Source: Candidatus Parabeggiatoa sp. HSG14 | Lineage (GTDB): Bacteria > Pseudomonadota > Gammaproteobacteria > Beggiatoales > Beggiatoaceae | Length of the DNA stretch: 35,653 nt | Assembly (NCBI GenBank): GCA_030378085.1 | Contig: JAUCGK010000010.1 | Span: forward strand, 1-35,653 | Direction of reading: 5' to 3' | Program-made: the position numbers and the translations under genes | Notes under the pieces: generated by a model | Told to the model about the DNA's origin: nothing | Databases searched by the model: none | The model's input: only the letters and a program-made list of their open reading frames with translations | In this document: piece by piece, positions 1 to 7,815 of the stretch | Numbering within the stretch: position 1 is the first letter of the stretch | How the letters are laid out: each line of letters starts with the position of its first letter

Positions 1-317
1 TCATGTTTATCCATTCGTTATAAAATATCTATTTAATAAAATAGCCGGAAAAATATTTTTTAGATTGTTTATAACTATTTGTTTATTAAATAATTATTTT
101 ATACTCTAAAATTGCTGCAAAAATTTCTTAAAGATACTAATATTTAAGCCTAAGTGACATAATTATTAATTCTTTGTTAATTTTTCATCTTTCATTATTT
201 ATTGCAATTTTATTTTTACCTTGAACTCTTCAAAAAAAATCTGTTATGCTACTTGGCAAACTTATTGCCATAATATTTGAAATTTATTGAATTTAAGGTT
301 TACTGAGAAAAAAGACG
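1..317. other. AT-rich non-coding leader region
   Basis: No credible reading frame or strong hairpin is visible. The stretch is very AT-rich and leads into the RmlC-like gene. A promoter for that gene may lie in the last 100 bases, but I cannot point to a convincing -35/-10 pair among so many AT-rich matches. Confidence 0.5.
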
Positions 318-959
318 ATGAAAATATTAGCTGCTAAATCTTTAGCTATTCCAGCAATAAAGGTAGTTAGTTTTGCTCGCTTTTGTGATCAAAGGGGATA
401 TTTTACCGAACCTTTTAGAAAAAGTGACTTACTAACTCACCCAGAAACGGATTTTATGAGAACAATTGAATTTGTTCAAACCAACGAGAGCCTATCAAAA
501 AAAGGGGTGATTAGAGGTTTACATTTTCAATGGAATCCGTATATGGGAAAATTTGTCAGAACCATCAAGGGGAGAATGGTAGACATTGTGTTAGATATTC
601 GTAAAGGTTCGGAAACGTTAGGTAAAATCATAGCTTATGATATGCCTGCTAATCTCAATGCCGATTCTAGCGAATGGATATGGGTACCCCCTGGCTTTGC
701 ACATGGCAACTTTTTCACAGAAGAAACCATGATTGAATATTTTTGTTCTGGTGAGTATAGCCCAGGATGTGAAGCTGGTATTTCTCCAATAGCATCAGAT
801 ATAGATTGGTCATTATGTGATCAAAACCTGAAAAAAGAATTTGATGAACTGGTACATTCTACTCAGTTAATGAGTGATAAAGACAAAAATGGTTTATCAC
901 TTGAAGCATGGTTAGCTGATGAACGTTCTAATAATTTCTTATACGAACAATTAAAATAA
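318..959 (+). CDS. dTDP-4-dehydrorhamnose 3,5-epimerase family protein (RmlC-like)
   Basis: This 213-residue cupin protein is related to RmlC, which epimerises C3 and C5 of dTDP-4-keto-6-deoxyglucose on the way to dTDP-rhamnose or related deoxysugars in the cytoplasm. Family signatures are in order: DQRGYFTE (24-31), QTNESLS (54-60), GVIRGLHFQ (63-71) with the catalytic-type His69, a VDIVLDIRKGS strand pair (88-98), VPPGFAHG (123-130) and a Tyr-containing EYFCSGEYSPG segment. The length is slightly above the usual 180-185 because of a longer C-terminal tail. An AG-rich stretch ends a few bases before the ATG. It is followed by an RmlD-like gene and an epimerase, which supports a nucleotide-sugar role. 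The exact substrate is not fixed by sequence, because sugar 3-epimerases and 3,5-epimerases look alike. Confidence 0.88.
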   Translation: MKILAAKSLAIPAIKVVSFARFCDQRGYFTEPFRKSDLLTHPETDFMRTIEFVQTNESLSKKGVIRGLHFQWNPYMGKFVRTIKGRMVDIVLDIRKGSETLGKIIAYDMPANLNADSSEWIWVPPGFAHGNFFTEETMIEYFCSGEYSPGCEAGISPIASDIDWSLCDQNLKKEFDELVHSTQLMSDKDKNGLSLEAWLADERSNNFLYEQLK

Positions 960-980
960 TTCAAAAAAATTTGGTACAAA

Positions 981-1025
981 GTTCAAAGCGAAGTTTTATA
1001 AGGTTTACAATGCTTTGCTTTGAAC
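981..1025. repeat. Imperfect inverted repeat in intergenic gap
   Basis: GTTCAAAGC (981-989) pairs with GCTTTGAAC (1017-1025). The inner bases AAGTTT/GCTTT are also partly complementary. The words CAAAGC-GAAG-TTT recur in other intergenic repeats of this window (7366-7441, 13422-13545). It may act as a terminator of the upstream gene, but no clean T-run follows. Confidence 0.55.
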
Positions 1026-1129
1026 GCCAAATATTTAGAACGCTCCAAAAAAATTAACACGTTCCTTGCATCCCTTTTATTCGATGTGAATAAAATCTTA
1101 TCGAAGAAATTTAGCACTAGAGAAGTTTT

Positions 1130-1846
1130 ATGAAAGAAGACAAAATTTTATTTACAGGCGGTCATGGTTTATTGGGTAGTGAAGTAAAGCAATTGTGGCC
1201 TAATGCATTATATCCCACATCATCGGAATTTAATGTGACGGATTACCAACAGATGCAAGATTATCTGAAAGGTAAAAAGATTGAGCTGATCGTTCACGCG
1301 GCTGCTTTTACTTCACCGCCACTTATAGATAAAAATCCTGAAGAAGCCATTAATGCAAATATCATCGGAACAGCGAATATTGTCAAATTGTGTATGACAA
1401 ATAAGCAGCGGCTGGTTTATATTTCTACAGACTATGTCTTTAAAGGTAATCAGGGAAATTATAAAGAAGATGCAGCGGTGAACCCTGTTAATAAGTATGC
1501 TTGGTCAAAAATGGGAGGCGAATGTGCAGTTAATTTATATGATAACGCCTTAATTATACGGACTTCTTTTGGTCCTAACGAATTTCCGTATCCTAAAGCT
1601 TTCATTGATCAATGGACAAGTAGAGAAAGTGTGCGTACTATCGCCGCTAAAATAGTCGCTATCGTCACCAAAGATATTACAGGTATTGTTCATATTGGTG
1701 GTAAACGCCGCACTGTTTATGAATATGCTAAAAGTCTGGACGAGTCAAAAGAGATTGCAGAATTGTCAATTGATGATCTCTCATTTGCTGTCCCAAAGGA
1801 TACTTCTTTAGATTGTAGTTATTATGCGGAAATTGTGACGCAATGA
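1130..1846 (+). CDS. RmlD-like sugar-nucleotide reductase (SDR, RmlD_sub_bind type)
   Basis: A 238-residue NAD(P)-binding protein of the dTDP-4-dehydrorhamnose reductase family. The Rossmann glycine motif GGHGLLG is at residues 10-16, a STDYVF segment at 99-104 and the catalytic Tyr-xxx-Lys at YAWSK (123-127). RmlD proteins are usually about 290 residues, so this is short: the C-terminal substrate-binding part is reduced, although residues such as RTSFGP and FIDQW are kept. It likely reduces a keto-deoxysugar nucleotide made by the neighbouring epimerase. A GAGAAG-type ribosome site precedes the ATG. The gene is separated from the RmlC-like gene by 170 bases containing a dyad, so co-transcription is plausible but not shown. 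Confidence 0.8.
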   Translation: MKEDKILFTGGHGLLGSEVKQLWPNALYPTSSEFNVTDYQQMQDYLKGKKIELIVHAAAFTSPPLIDKNPEEAINANIIGTANIVKLCMTNKQRLVYISTDYVFKGNQGNYKEDAAVNPVNKYAWSKMGGECAVNLYDNALIIRTSFGPNEFPYPKAFIDQWTSRESVRTIAAKIVAIVTKDITGIVHIGGKRRTVYEYAKSLDESKEIAELSIDDLSFAVPKDTSLDCSYYAEIVTQ

Positions 1847-1974
1847 CAGGTGTGACGACAATTTGTCGATTATCACACCAAAAATAATACAAAGTTTCGT
1901 GTAATTATTAGAGTGTTTTGCACGTTAAGTTTTTTGGCTGGCTAATGTAATAATTCAAGGAGATTAAAGTAACA

Positions 1975-2931
1975 ATGAAAATATTATTGGCAGGTGGTGC
2001 GGGCTATATTGGTTCTCTTTTAATACCAAAGCTATTGGAACACGGCTATGAAGTGGGTGTAATAGATTTATTGTGGTTTGGTAATCATCTGCCTAAAGAA
2101 GTTAAAGTGATAGAAAAGGATTTATTTGATTGTCAACAAGCTGATTTTGAGGGTTATGATCAAGTTATCTTTTTGGCAGGATTATCTAATGATCCCATGG
2201 CGGAATTTAGTCCTGCGATGAATTTCATTTCTAATGGTGCCCAGCCATCTTATCTTGCCTACATTGCCAAGTTAGCAGGTGTTAAGCGTTTTATTTATGG
2301 TTCCTCTTGTTCTGTTTATGGCTATACCGTCAATGAACTTTATGATGAAGGATCACCCGTTACCTGCGGTTATCCTTATGGCATTTCTAAATTGCAAGGT
2401 GAGCGTGGTGTTATTCAGATGCAGGATGATAATTTTTCGGTGATTGCCCTGCGACAAGGGACTGTTTGTGGTTATAGCCCACGTATCCGTTTTGATCTCA
2501 TTGTGAATACCATGTACAAAAGTTGTATGGTCAATGGCAAAGTAACAGTCAACAATGCCTCTATCTGGCGACCTCTCCTTGACATTCGCGATGCAACGAA
2601 TGCTTATTTAAGAGCAATACAAGCGGATCAAAGCATCAGTGGTGTATTTAATGTGGCTTCTGATAATTATACCGTTGGTCAAGTCGGTGATATGGTAAAG
2701 GATCAAGTCGAAGCGTTGACAGGCCAAAAAATCGCAATTGAAATCAAGAATATTCAAGATTTCAGAAATTACAAAGTCACCTGGAAAAAAGCAAAAACAG
2801 TTTTGGGTTATGAACCAAAATACACGGTTTCTGATATCATCGCTGATGTACATAAACACCGAGATGAGTATGGAGACTTTGAAGACGATAGTTATTACAA
2901 TATCAGGACTTTTAAGAAGTTAAAAGTTTAA
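1975..2931 (+). CDS. NAD-dependent epimerase/dehydratase (extended SDR)
   Basis: A 318-residue extended short-chain dehydrogenase acting on nucleotide sugars. It shows the NAD-binding GGAGYIG (7-13), an acidic Asp31 after the second strand, the SSCSVYG strand (110-116) and the catalytic YPYGISK with Tyr135 and Lys139. The C-terminal half has the usual RPLLDIRDATNAY substrate-domain motif. A strong AAGGAG site sits 9-10 bases before the ATG. Position after RmlC- and RmlD-like genes suggests it makes or modifies the deoxysugar donor of the polysaccharide locus. Whether it is a 4-epimerase, 4,6-dehydratase or 2-epimerase cannot be read from the sequence. Confidence 0.87.
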   Translation: MKILLAGGAGYIGSLLIPKLLEHGYEVGVIDLLWFGNHLPKEVKVIEKDLFDCQQADFEGYDQVIFLAGLSNDPMAEFSPAMNFISNGAQPSYLAYIAKLAGVKRFIYGSSCSVYGYTVNELYDEGSPVTCGYPYGISKLQGERGVIQMQDDNFSVIALRQGTVCGYSPRIRFDLIVNTMYKSCMVNGKVTVNNASIWRPLLDIRDATNAYLRAIQADQSISGVFNVASDNYTVGQVGDMVKDQVEALTGQKIAIEIKNIQDFRNYKVTWKKAKTVLGYEPKYTVSDIIADVHKHRDEYGDFEDDSYYNIRTFKKLKV

Positions 2932-2967
2932 TTCCATATACATAAGGAATGTGTATAAAATATTAAT

Positions 2968-3060
2968 GAGCGCGTAGGTTGGACTGACTCCAGTAAGTCC
3001 AACATTCAATATTAGAGAAATGGTGTTGGAGTTCGCAAGTTTACTCCAACCTACGAGCTC
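2968..3060. repeat. Cloverleaf-type composite repeat (GTAGGTTGGA outer arms)
   Basis: Outer arms GAGC..GTAGGTTGGA (2968-2983) and TCCAACCTAC..GCTC (3045-3060) are complementary at 14 of 16 positions. Between them lie two further hairpins: GTTGGACT/AGTCCAAC (2978-3003) and GTTGGAGT/ACTCCAAC (3025-3050). Repeats beginning GTAGGTTGG and ending CCAACCTAC are common intergenic elements in many bacteria; that is from memory. It sits just ahead of a toxin-antitoxin pair. Confidence 0.8.
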
Positions 3061-3125
3061 GATTTTGCGGTTATTTTTCGTGTTCAGGCTTTGTGCTTTT
3101 TACTTTATTAGGTGGAAATTTTTCT

Positions 3126-3419
3126 ATGCATAACATTCCTCAATCCGAACTGACTCCACAATTGCGTCAACAGGTTCAACAAATGCTTTCCACGCATGAA
3201 CCGCTTAAAATTTCTATTGGTCATGGACAAACGGCTATTTTGCTTGCAGAACATGATTATTATCAATTACTTGGCATCTTGAATCAAATTAAAACAATTG
3301 TTACGCATACACAACAATCTAAAGTACGTAAACAACGTGTTTTTGGAAGTTCTAAAGGTTTAATCAAAATGACAGATGATTTTGATGCACCATTGGATGA
3401 CTTCAAGGAGTATATGTAA
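3126..3419 (+). CDS. Type II antitoxin, VapB-like (DUF2281-type tail)
   Basis: A 97-residue partner of the PIN toxin that follows. I start it at ATG 3126, not at the upstream TTG, because an AGGTGG site (3110-3115) is correctly placed. The N-terminal half carries an ILLAEHDYYQLL segment like antitoxin dimerisation folds. The C-terminal tail FGSSKGLIKMTDDFDAPLDD matches the toxin-wrapping tail of VapB-type antitoxins that accompany this PIN subfamily. Stop and next start overlap as TAATG, so translation is coupled. Antitoxins of this type normally neutralise the RNase and repress their own promoter, and the cloverleaf repeat directly upstream could overlap the operator region. Confidence 0.82.
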   Translation: MHNIPQSELTPQLRQQVQQMLSTHEPLKISIGHGQTAILLAEHDYYQLLGILNQIKTIVTHTQQSKVRKQRVFGSSKGLIKMTDDFDAPLDDFKEYM

Positions 3420-3805
3420 TGCGTGTGCTGTTGGACACCCACGCATTTTTGTGGTTCATCAATGGCGATAAAAATTTAAGCCAACGTAGTAGACTACTGA
3501 TACAAGAAGCCGACAATGAAGTCTTAATTAGTATTGTTACACTTTGGGAAATAACAATAAAAACCAGTTTAAAGAAACTTGATCTTTCACAACCTTTTAA
3601 TGTTTTAATTCCAAGAGAATTAGCGGACAATGAATTTACACAATTGCCTGTTACGATAGATCATCTTATCCAACTCAGCAACTTACCTTTTCATCATCGT
3701 GATCCCTTTGACCGTCTCTTGATTGCTCAAAGCCTATTTGAACAAGTACCATTAATCAGCAAAGATAGCGAATTTGATAATTATGGTTTGGAAAGAATCT
3801 GGTAG
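3419..3805 (+). CDS. vapC: PIN-domain toxin RNase, VapC-like
   Basis: A 128-residue PIN-domain ribonuclease of the VapC type. The acidic metal-binding residues are where expected: Asp6 in LLDTHAFLWF, Glu44 in TLWEI, Asp98 in FHHRDPFDRLL (91-101) and Asp116 in ISKDSEFD. VapC toxins cleave tRNA or rRNA to stop growth when the antitoxin is degraded. The full length and intact acidic set suggest an active toxin. The gene overlaps the antitoxin by one base. It interrupts a polysaccharide locus, so it is probably a later insertion. The subfamily resembles the PilT-annotated PIN proteins common in cyanobacteria and sulfur bacteria. Confidence 0.88.
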   Translation: MRVLLDTHAFLWFINGDKNLSQRSRLLIQEADNEVLISIVTLWEITIKTSLKKLDLSQPFNVLIPRELADNEFTQLPVTIDHLIQLSNLPFHHRDPFDRLLIAQSLFEQVPLISKDSEFDNYGLERIW

Positions 3806-3942
3806 CAAATAATGGGGAACAAACCATGTTTTTCCGATTTGTAGTTTTAGTTAACCCTCAAAGTCGCATGGACAATCGTGTTCATAAAATAACAACATCA
3901 CGATTTAACTATTCATAATTTAACTTAATCCTTTAAATATTT

Positions 3943-4689
3943 ATGTCAAAACGTTATCTTATTTGTACAAGTTTAATCATTATTTTATTGGGAAGCATTT
4001 TACTTAACGGTGTTTTTTTCTACGTCCTTAAAAAATATTATACACAATTTCGAGTAACAGCGACTTTTCCGACTCATGAGAATTTTTATCAAAGAACCAA
4101 TAAAACTGTGCCTGAAAAAAAACAAAAACGTGTTGTCTTTTTTGGTGACTCTCGAATTGCACAATGGAAAAATATTCCCAATCTTGAAAAAATTGAATGG
4201 ATTAATCGAGGAATTAGTGGTGAAACAACAGCGCAATTACGAGTACGTTTTGAACAAGATGTATTAGCACTTAATCCTGATGTCGTTGTATTACAATTAG
4301 GAATCAATGATTTAGTGACAATAGGCGTTGTTCCGCGTCGTGAAAATATTATTGTGCAACAGTGTCAAGATAATTTAAAATTTTTTGTTGAAGCCCTCGT
4401 AGAACGAAACATTGAAGTCATTTTACTTAGCATTATTCCGCCAGCCAGTCCTGGTATTGCCCGTTTACCTGTTTGGAGTGAACGCATTGAAAAAAGTGTT
4501 GAAAAAATCAATCAATACTGGCTTGATTTAACGCCCACTGAACAATTACATGTTGTTGATACCACAAAAGTGCTGAAAAATGAACAAGGGCAATGGCATG
4601 ACAATGTTAATAAAGATACGTTGCATTTAACGCGACTTGGCTATCGATATCTTAATCAAGCCATTAGTAACATTCTAAATTCCCACTAA
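3943..4689 (+). CDS. Membrane-anchored SGNH/GDSL hydrolase
   Basis: A 248-residue SGNH esterase with one N-terminal membrane segment (about 7-29), so the catalytic domain is probably periplasmic. All four blocks are intact: GDS with Ser70 (68-70), NRGISGETT with the oxyanion Gly (88-96), LGIND with Asn122 (119-123), and DTLH with Asp225 and His228. Such enzymes remove or transfer acyl groups on carbohydrates. The MBOAT gene starts 18 bases after its stop and a second SGNH-like gene follows, an arrangement like AlgI with AlgJ/AlgX or PatA with PatB in O-acetylation systems. Likely role: O-acetyl transfer to, or removal from, the exported polysaccharide. Confidence 0.85.
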   Translation: MSKRYLICTSLIIILLGSILLNGVFFYVLKKYYTQFRVTATFPTHENFYQRTNKTVPEKKQKRVVFFGDSRIAQWKNIPNLEKIEWINRGISGETTAQLRVRFEQDVLALNPDVVVLQLGINDLVTIGVVPRRENIIVQQCQDNLKFFVEALVERNIEVILLSIIPPASPGIARLPVWSERIEKSVEKINQYWLDLTPTEQLHVVDTTKVLKNEQGQWHDNVNKDTLHLTRLGYRYLNQAISNILNSH

Positions 4690-4707
4690 CTCAGGTATTT
4701 TCCCCAA

Positions 4708-6285
4708 GTGTTATTTAACAGTTATATTTTTGTACTATTTTTTGTCGTTTTTGCCAGCCTGTATTGGTTGTTGCGTTATCGCTTGCAGTCACAAAATCTA
4801 CTCATTCTCATTGGTAGCTATATTTTTTATGGTTGGTGGGATGAACGTTTTTTGATTTTGATCATGATTTCTACTGTGACAGATTATGTGACAGCGTTAG
4901 GCATTGTCAAAGAAAAACCCACTTTCCGCCAAGGTATAGGCTTATCCTTATTTCTTTTGCTGGGTTCTGCTTTTTTGCTGAGTCTAGGTTCATTCAGTGA
5001 AACGGCGTGGATGCTAGGATTACTCTTTGTTTTTGTTGGATTGGGTTGGGTAGTACATGGCAAGTTAATGCAATTAGAAGAAAAATTGCGTAAAAAAGCT
5101 TTTGTGACAGTCAGCGTTATTGTTAATTTAGGAATCCTTGGCTTTTTTAAATACTTCAACTTCTTTATTGATTCTTTTCAGCAATCAGCAGCTATTTTAG
5201 GTTGGCAAGTTGACAGTGTTACACTCAATATTGTTTTGCCTGTAGGTATTTCTTTTTATACCTTTCAAACAATGAGTTATACCATCGACATTTATCGGAA
5301 ACGATTTAAGCCTACACGACAGTTTGTAGAATTTGCGGCCTTTTTGTCTTTTTTCCCTCAATTGGTTGCGGGTCCTATTGAAAGAGCAAAACATTTATTG
5401 CCACAGTTCAAACGCTTACGCTCCCCAAGCATGATTGATATACGCACTGGCTTGTGGTTATGTGTATGGGGTTTATATAAAAAAGTGGTTATTGCAGATA
5501 ATCTTGCACCCATCGTTAATAGAGTATTTGCAGATCCTTCAGTGGCAAGTAGTGGTGAATTGATGGCCGCTGTATTGGCTTTTACTTTTCAAATTTATTG
5601 CGATTTCTCTGGTTATAGTGATATAGCGCGTGGGCTTGCCCGCATGTTGGGTTTTGATATCATGCTCAATTTCAATATTCCTTATATTGCACGGACACCT
5701 TCAGAATTTTGGCGACGTTGGCATATTAGTTTATCCACTTGGTTAAGAGATTATTTGTATATTAGCTTGGGTGGCAATCGCTGGAGTACGTTGATTACTT
5801 ATCGTAATTTAATGTTGACAATGTTGTTAGGGGGACTTTGGCATGGAGCTGCCTGGAATTTTGTATTGTGGGGAGGCTATCACGGTTTGATTTTGGTTAT
5901 TTATCGAAAGTTAAACGTAGATGATTGGCTAAGTCAACGCACCGCGTCTATTCTGATACAACGTTTACAGGATATTGCTTTAATCTTTGTTATGTTTATA
6001 CTGACGCTTTTTGGATGGCTATTTTTTCGTGCATCTTCACTAGACACTGTATGGATTTTTGTGACAGGCATAAATACATTGGAGTACACGCCTTACCTTG
6101 CAACAATTGCATTTTATCTCTGGCCGTTATTAGCGTTTCAAGCTTTACAATTATGGTTTAAGAATCTTGAACCACTTGGCAATGTTAATTGGTTTTTACG
6201 TTTTAATATCCAACTGTTTGTTCTATTTAGTCTACTCTTTTTATTTTCACAGGGTGGACAACAATTTATCTACTTCAATTTTTAG
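4708..6285 (+). CDS. MBOAT O-acyltransferase (AlgI/PatA-like)
   Basis: A 525-residue polytopic membrane protein that moves acyl groups across the inner membrane for polysaccharide O-acetylation. It opens with MLFNSYIF, typical of AlgI relatives, from a GTG at 4708. Signature blocks are FFPQLVAGPIERA (215-227), CDFSGYSDIARG (298-309), FWRRWHISLSTWLRDYLY (334-351, His339) and GGLWHGAAWNF (375-385) with the invariant His379; His392 follows. Compared with AlgI there is an extra stretch at about residues 75-130 containing two more hydrophobic segments. It lies between two SGNH-type genes, with 18 and 2 bases of spacing, so the three form one operon. Confidence 0.92.
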   Translation: MLFNSYIFVLFFVVFASLYWLLRYRLQSQNLLILIGSYIFYGWWDERFLILIMISTVTDYVTALGIVKEKPTFRQGIGLSLFLLLGSAFLLSLGSFSETAWMLGLLFVFVGLGWVVHGKLMQLEEKLRKKAFVTVSVIVNLGILGFFKYFNFFIDSFQQSAAILGWQVDSVTLNIVLPVGISFYTFQTMSYTIDIYRKRFKPTRQFVEFAAFLSFFPQLVAGPIERAKHLLPQFKRLRSPSMIDIRTGLWLCVWGLYKKVVIADNLAPIVNRVFADPSVASSGELMAAVLAFTFQIYCDFSGYSDIARGLARMLGFDIMLNFNIPYIARTPSEFWRRWHISLSTWLRDYLYISLGGNRWSTLITYRNLMLTMLLGGLWHGAAWNFVLWGGYHGLILVIYRKLNVDDWLSQRTASILIQRLQDIALIFVMFILTLFGWLFFRASSLDTVWIFVTGINTLEYTPYLATIAFYLWPLLAFQALQLWFKNLEPLGNVNWFLRFNIQLFVLFSLLFLFSQGGQQFIYFNF

Positions 6286-6287
6286 TT

Positions 6288-7355
6288 ATGAAAAAATTGC
6301 TCTACGCCATTTTTTTGGTTTGTTATTGTTTCGTTTTTGGCGAAATGTTTGTACGTGTCTTTAATCCAACCCCTTTGATGCCACGCTATGTAACAGCAGC
6401 ACCTTATGGTGTGCGTATGAATGTACCTAATGCACAATATTGGCAAACAACGCCTGAAACACAAGTTCAAATAAGGATTAATGCACAAGGCATGCGTTCT
6501 GATAAGGAATATCCTTTTAAAAAGGCTGAAAAAGAGTGTCGTATTTTGCTCTATGGAGACTCTTTTTTCATGGGCTATGAAGTGGATTTAAAAGATAGCT
6601 TTACATATCTTTTAGAACAAAAGTTGAATGCCGAAGGCTATCCTTGTGAAGTGATTAATCTTGCAGTCAGCGGTTTTGGCACGGCTGAGATGTTAATTGC
6701 TTTGCAAAATGAAGGTTTAAAATACCAACCAGATGTCGTGATATTTCAATGGCATAGTACCGATTTAACTGATAATGTAAGGTCGATGCTTTTTAAGATT
6801 AATGCCGAAAATCAATTGGTTCGTTTCAAAGCAAATTATTTACCGGCTATAAAAATCCGAGATTGGTTATCTCAATTTACCGTTTACCGCTGGTTAATTG
6901 AAAATAGTCAGTTGTATTCGGCTATCCGAGAAGCCGCTGCCAAAAGAATCAAAGCGATATTGGCTTCTATTCGTCAACCTAACAAAGCAATAACAGGTAA
7001 AGTAAAAAAGAGAAAAAATGTGTATCCAAGGCGTTTAAGTGTAAGTTTATTACAAGAAGCTAAGCGTATTAGCAATGGAAACAATGCACAATTTGGAGCT
7101 TTAGAAATTCCAGATCGTATTTCACGCACTAAATTTGTCAGCCATTTATCAAAGTTTGAGCCTGAAGTACGCAAACAATTGAACATGTTCACTCCTATAT
7201 CAAACTTTGTGGAAGCGGCTAATCCTGAGGTTAAGATTTATTTTGAAAAAGGACATTCTCATCTAACTCCCTATGGTAACAGTTTGTTAACAGAGTATTT
7301 TATCTCTGAACTTAAAGCCACAAATTGGCTGAAAGATTTTCGTATTAAAAAATAA
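6288..7355 (+). CDS. SGNH-like protein, MBOAT partner with incomplete catalytic set
   Basis: A 355-residue protein with one N-terminal hydrophobic segment (about 4-20; signal anchor) and an SGNH fold. The nucleophile block is present as YGDSFF with Ser92, and the block II Gly as AVSGFGTAE (127-135). The Asn block reads FQWHSTDLTDN, without the usual GxND. The C-terminal HSHLTPYGN keeps His325 but has Gly at the usual Asp position three residues before. It could still work with a different acid, as in some AlgX/AlgJ-type transferases, or be a polymer-binding partner. A central basic stretch (KVKKRKNVYPRR) is unusual. It starts two bases after the MBOAT stop. Confidence 0.75.
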   Translation: MKKLLYAIFLVCYCFVFGEMFVRVFNPTPLMPRYVTAAPYGVRMNVPNAQYWQTTPETQVQIRINAQGMRSDKEYPFKKAEKECRILLYGDSFFMGYEVDLKDSFTYLLEQKLNAEGYPCEVINLAVSGFGTAEMLIALQNEGLKYQPDVVIFQWHSTDLTDNVRSMLFKINAENQLVRFKANYLPAIKIRDWLSQFTVYRWLIENSQLYSAIREAAAKRIKAILASIRQPNKAITGKVKKRKNVYPRRLSVSLLQEAKRISNGNNAQFGALEIPDRISRTKFVSHLSKFEPEVRKQLNMFTPISNFVEAANPEVKIYFEKGHSHLTPYGNSLLTEYFISELKATNWLKDFRIKK

Positions 7356-7442
7356 GGTAATCTTAATTGGAGTCCAAAGAGAAACTTTGAATTCCGTTAA
7401 GGTAATCTTATTAGAGTTCAAAGCGGAACTTTGAATTCCGTT
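7354..7442. repeat. Tandem pair of about 45-bp dyad units
   Basis: Two head-to-tail copies (7354-7398 and 7399-7442) begin AAGGTAATCTTA and end CTTTGAATTCCGTT. Each carries a CAAAG...CTTTG hairpin. The first copy starts inside the stop codon context of the SGNH-like gene. Confidence 0.7.
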
Positions 7443-7454
7443 AACGAAATATCT

Positions 7455-7671
7455 AACCTGAGTTCGATATAAGTTGATGAATATAACTAATTATATTTGT
7501 TATATAATACACTGATAATTGTGACAATTGTTCCCAAATTTTATTTGGGCACACAATGCATCAGAAGCTTTGCTTCGAGTTTTGCCAAGCAAAGCTTGGC
7601 AGACAGTGCGTTCCCAAATAAAATTTGGGAACGATATTGAATTAACTCTATTTTTACATCGAACTCAGGTT
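7455..7671. mobile_element. MITE-like element with AACCTGAGTTCGAT termini
   Basis: AACCTGAGTTCGAT (7455-7468) is perfectly inverted as ATCGAACTCAGGTT at 7658-7671, with some further imperfect pairing inward. The 217-bp unit has no reading frame and contains the hairpin cluster described separately, which may be a nested insertion. No clear target duplication is visible. Confidence 0.65.
7530..7632. repeat. Cloverleaf-type composite repeat nested in the MITE
   Basis: The outer arm at 7530-7549 (TTCCCAAATTTTATTTGGG) is perfectly complementary to 7613-7632, and each arm is also a hairpin on its own (CCCAAAT/ATTTGGG). Between them are GAAGC-TTT-GCTTC (7564-7576) and GCCAAGC-AAA-GCTTGGC (7584-7600). 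The strand can therefore fold either as one long stem with two side hairpins or as four separate hairpins. Confidence 0.8.
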
Positions 7672-7815
7672 ATTTGGGATTATTAAAAATCCACTCCCGC
7701 AGCATTGCTGCCATTTGAATTAATGGCATTGAGGCTGGCACGTGGGAACTAGAAAAAAATCAATAGGTTTATAGAATTTTTTATCCATTATTATTTTTAA
7801 GATAAACAATTAAAT

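Noticed and set aside
2608-2859. 83-codon minus-strand frame
   Set aside because: Antisense shadow of the extended-SDR gene without its own start signals.
7354-7671. CRISPR-like repeat array
   Set aside because: The repeats are two tandem dyads followed by unrelated hairpins. There are no regularly spaced unique spacers and no cas genes.
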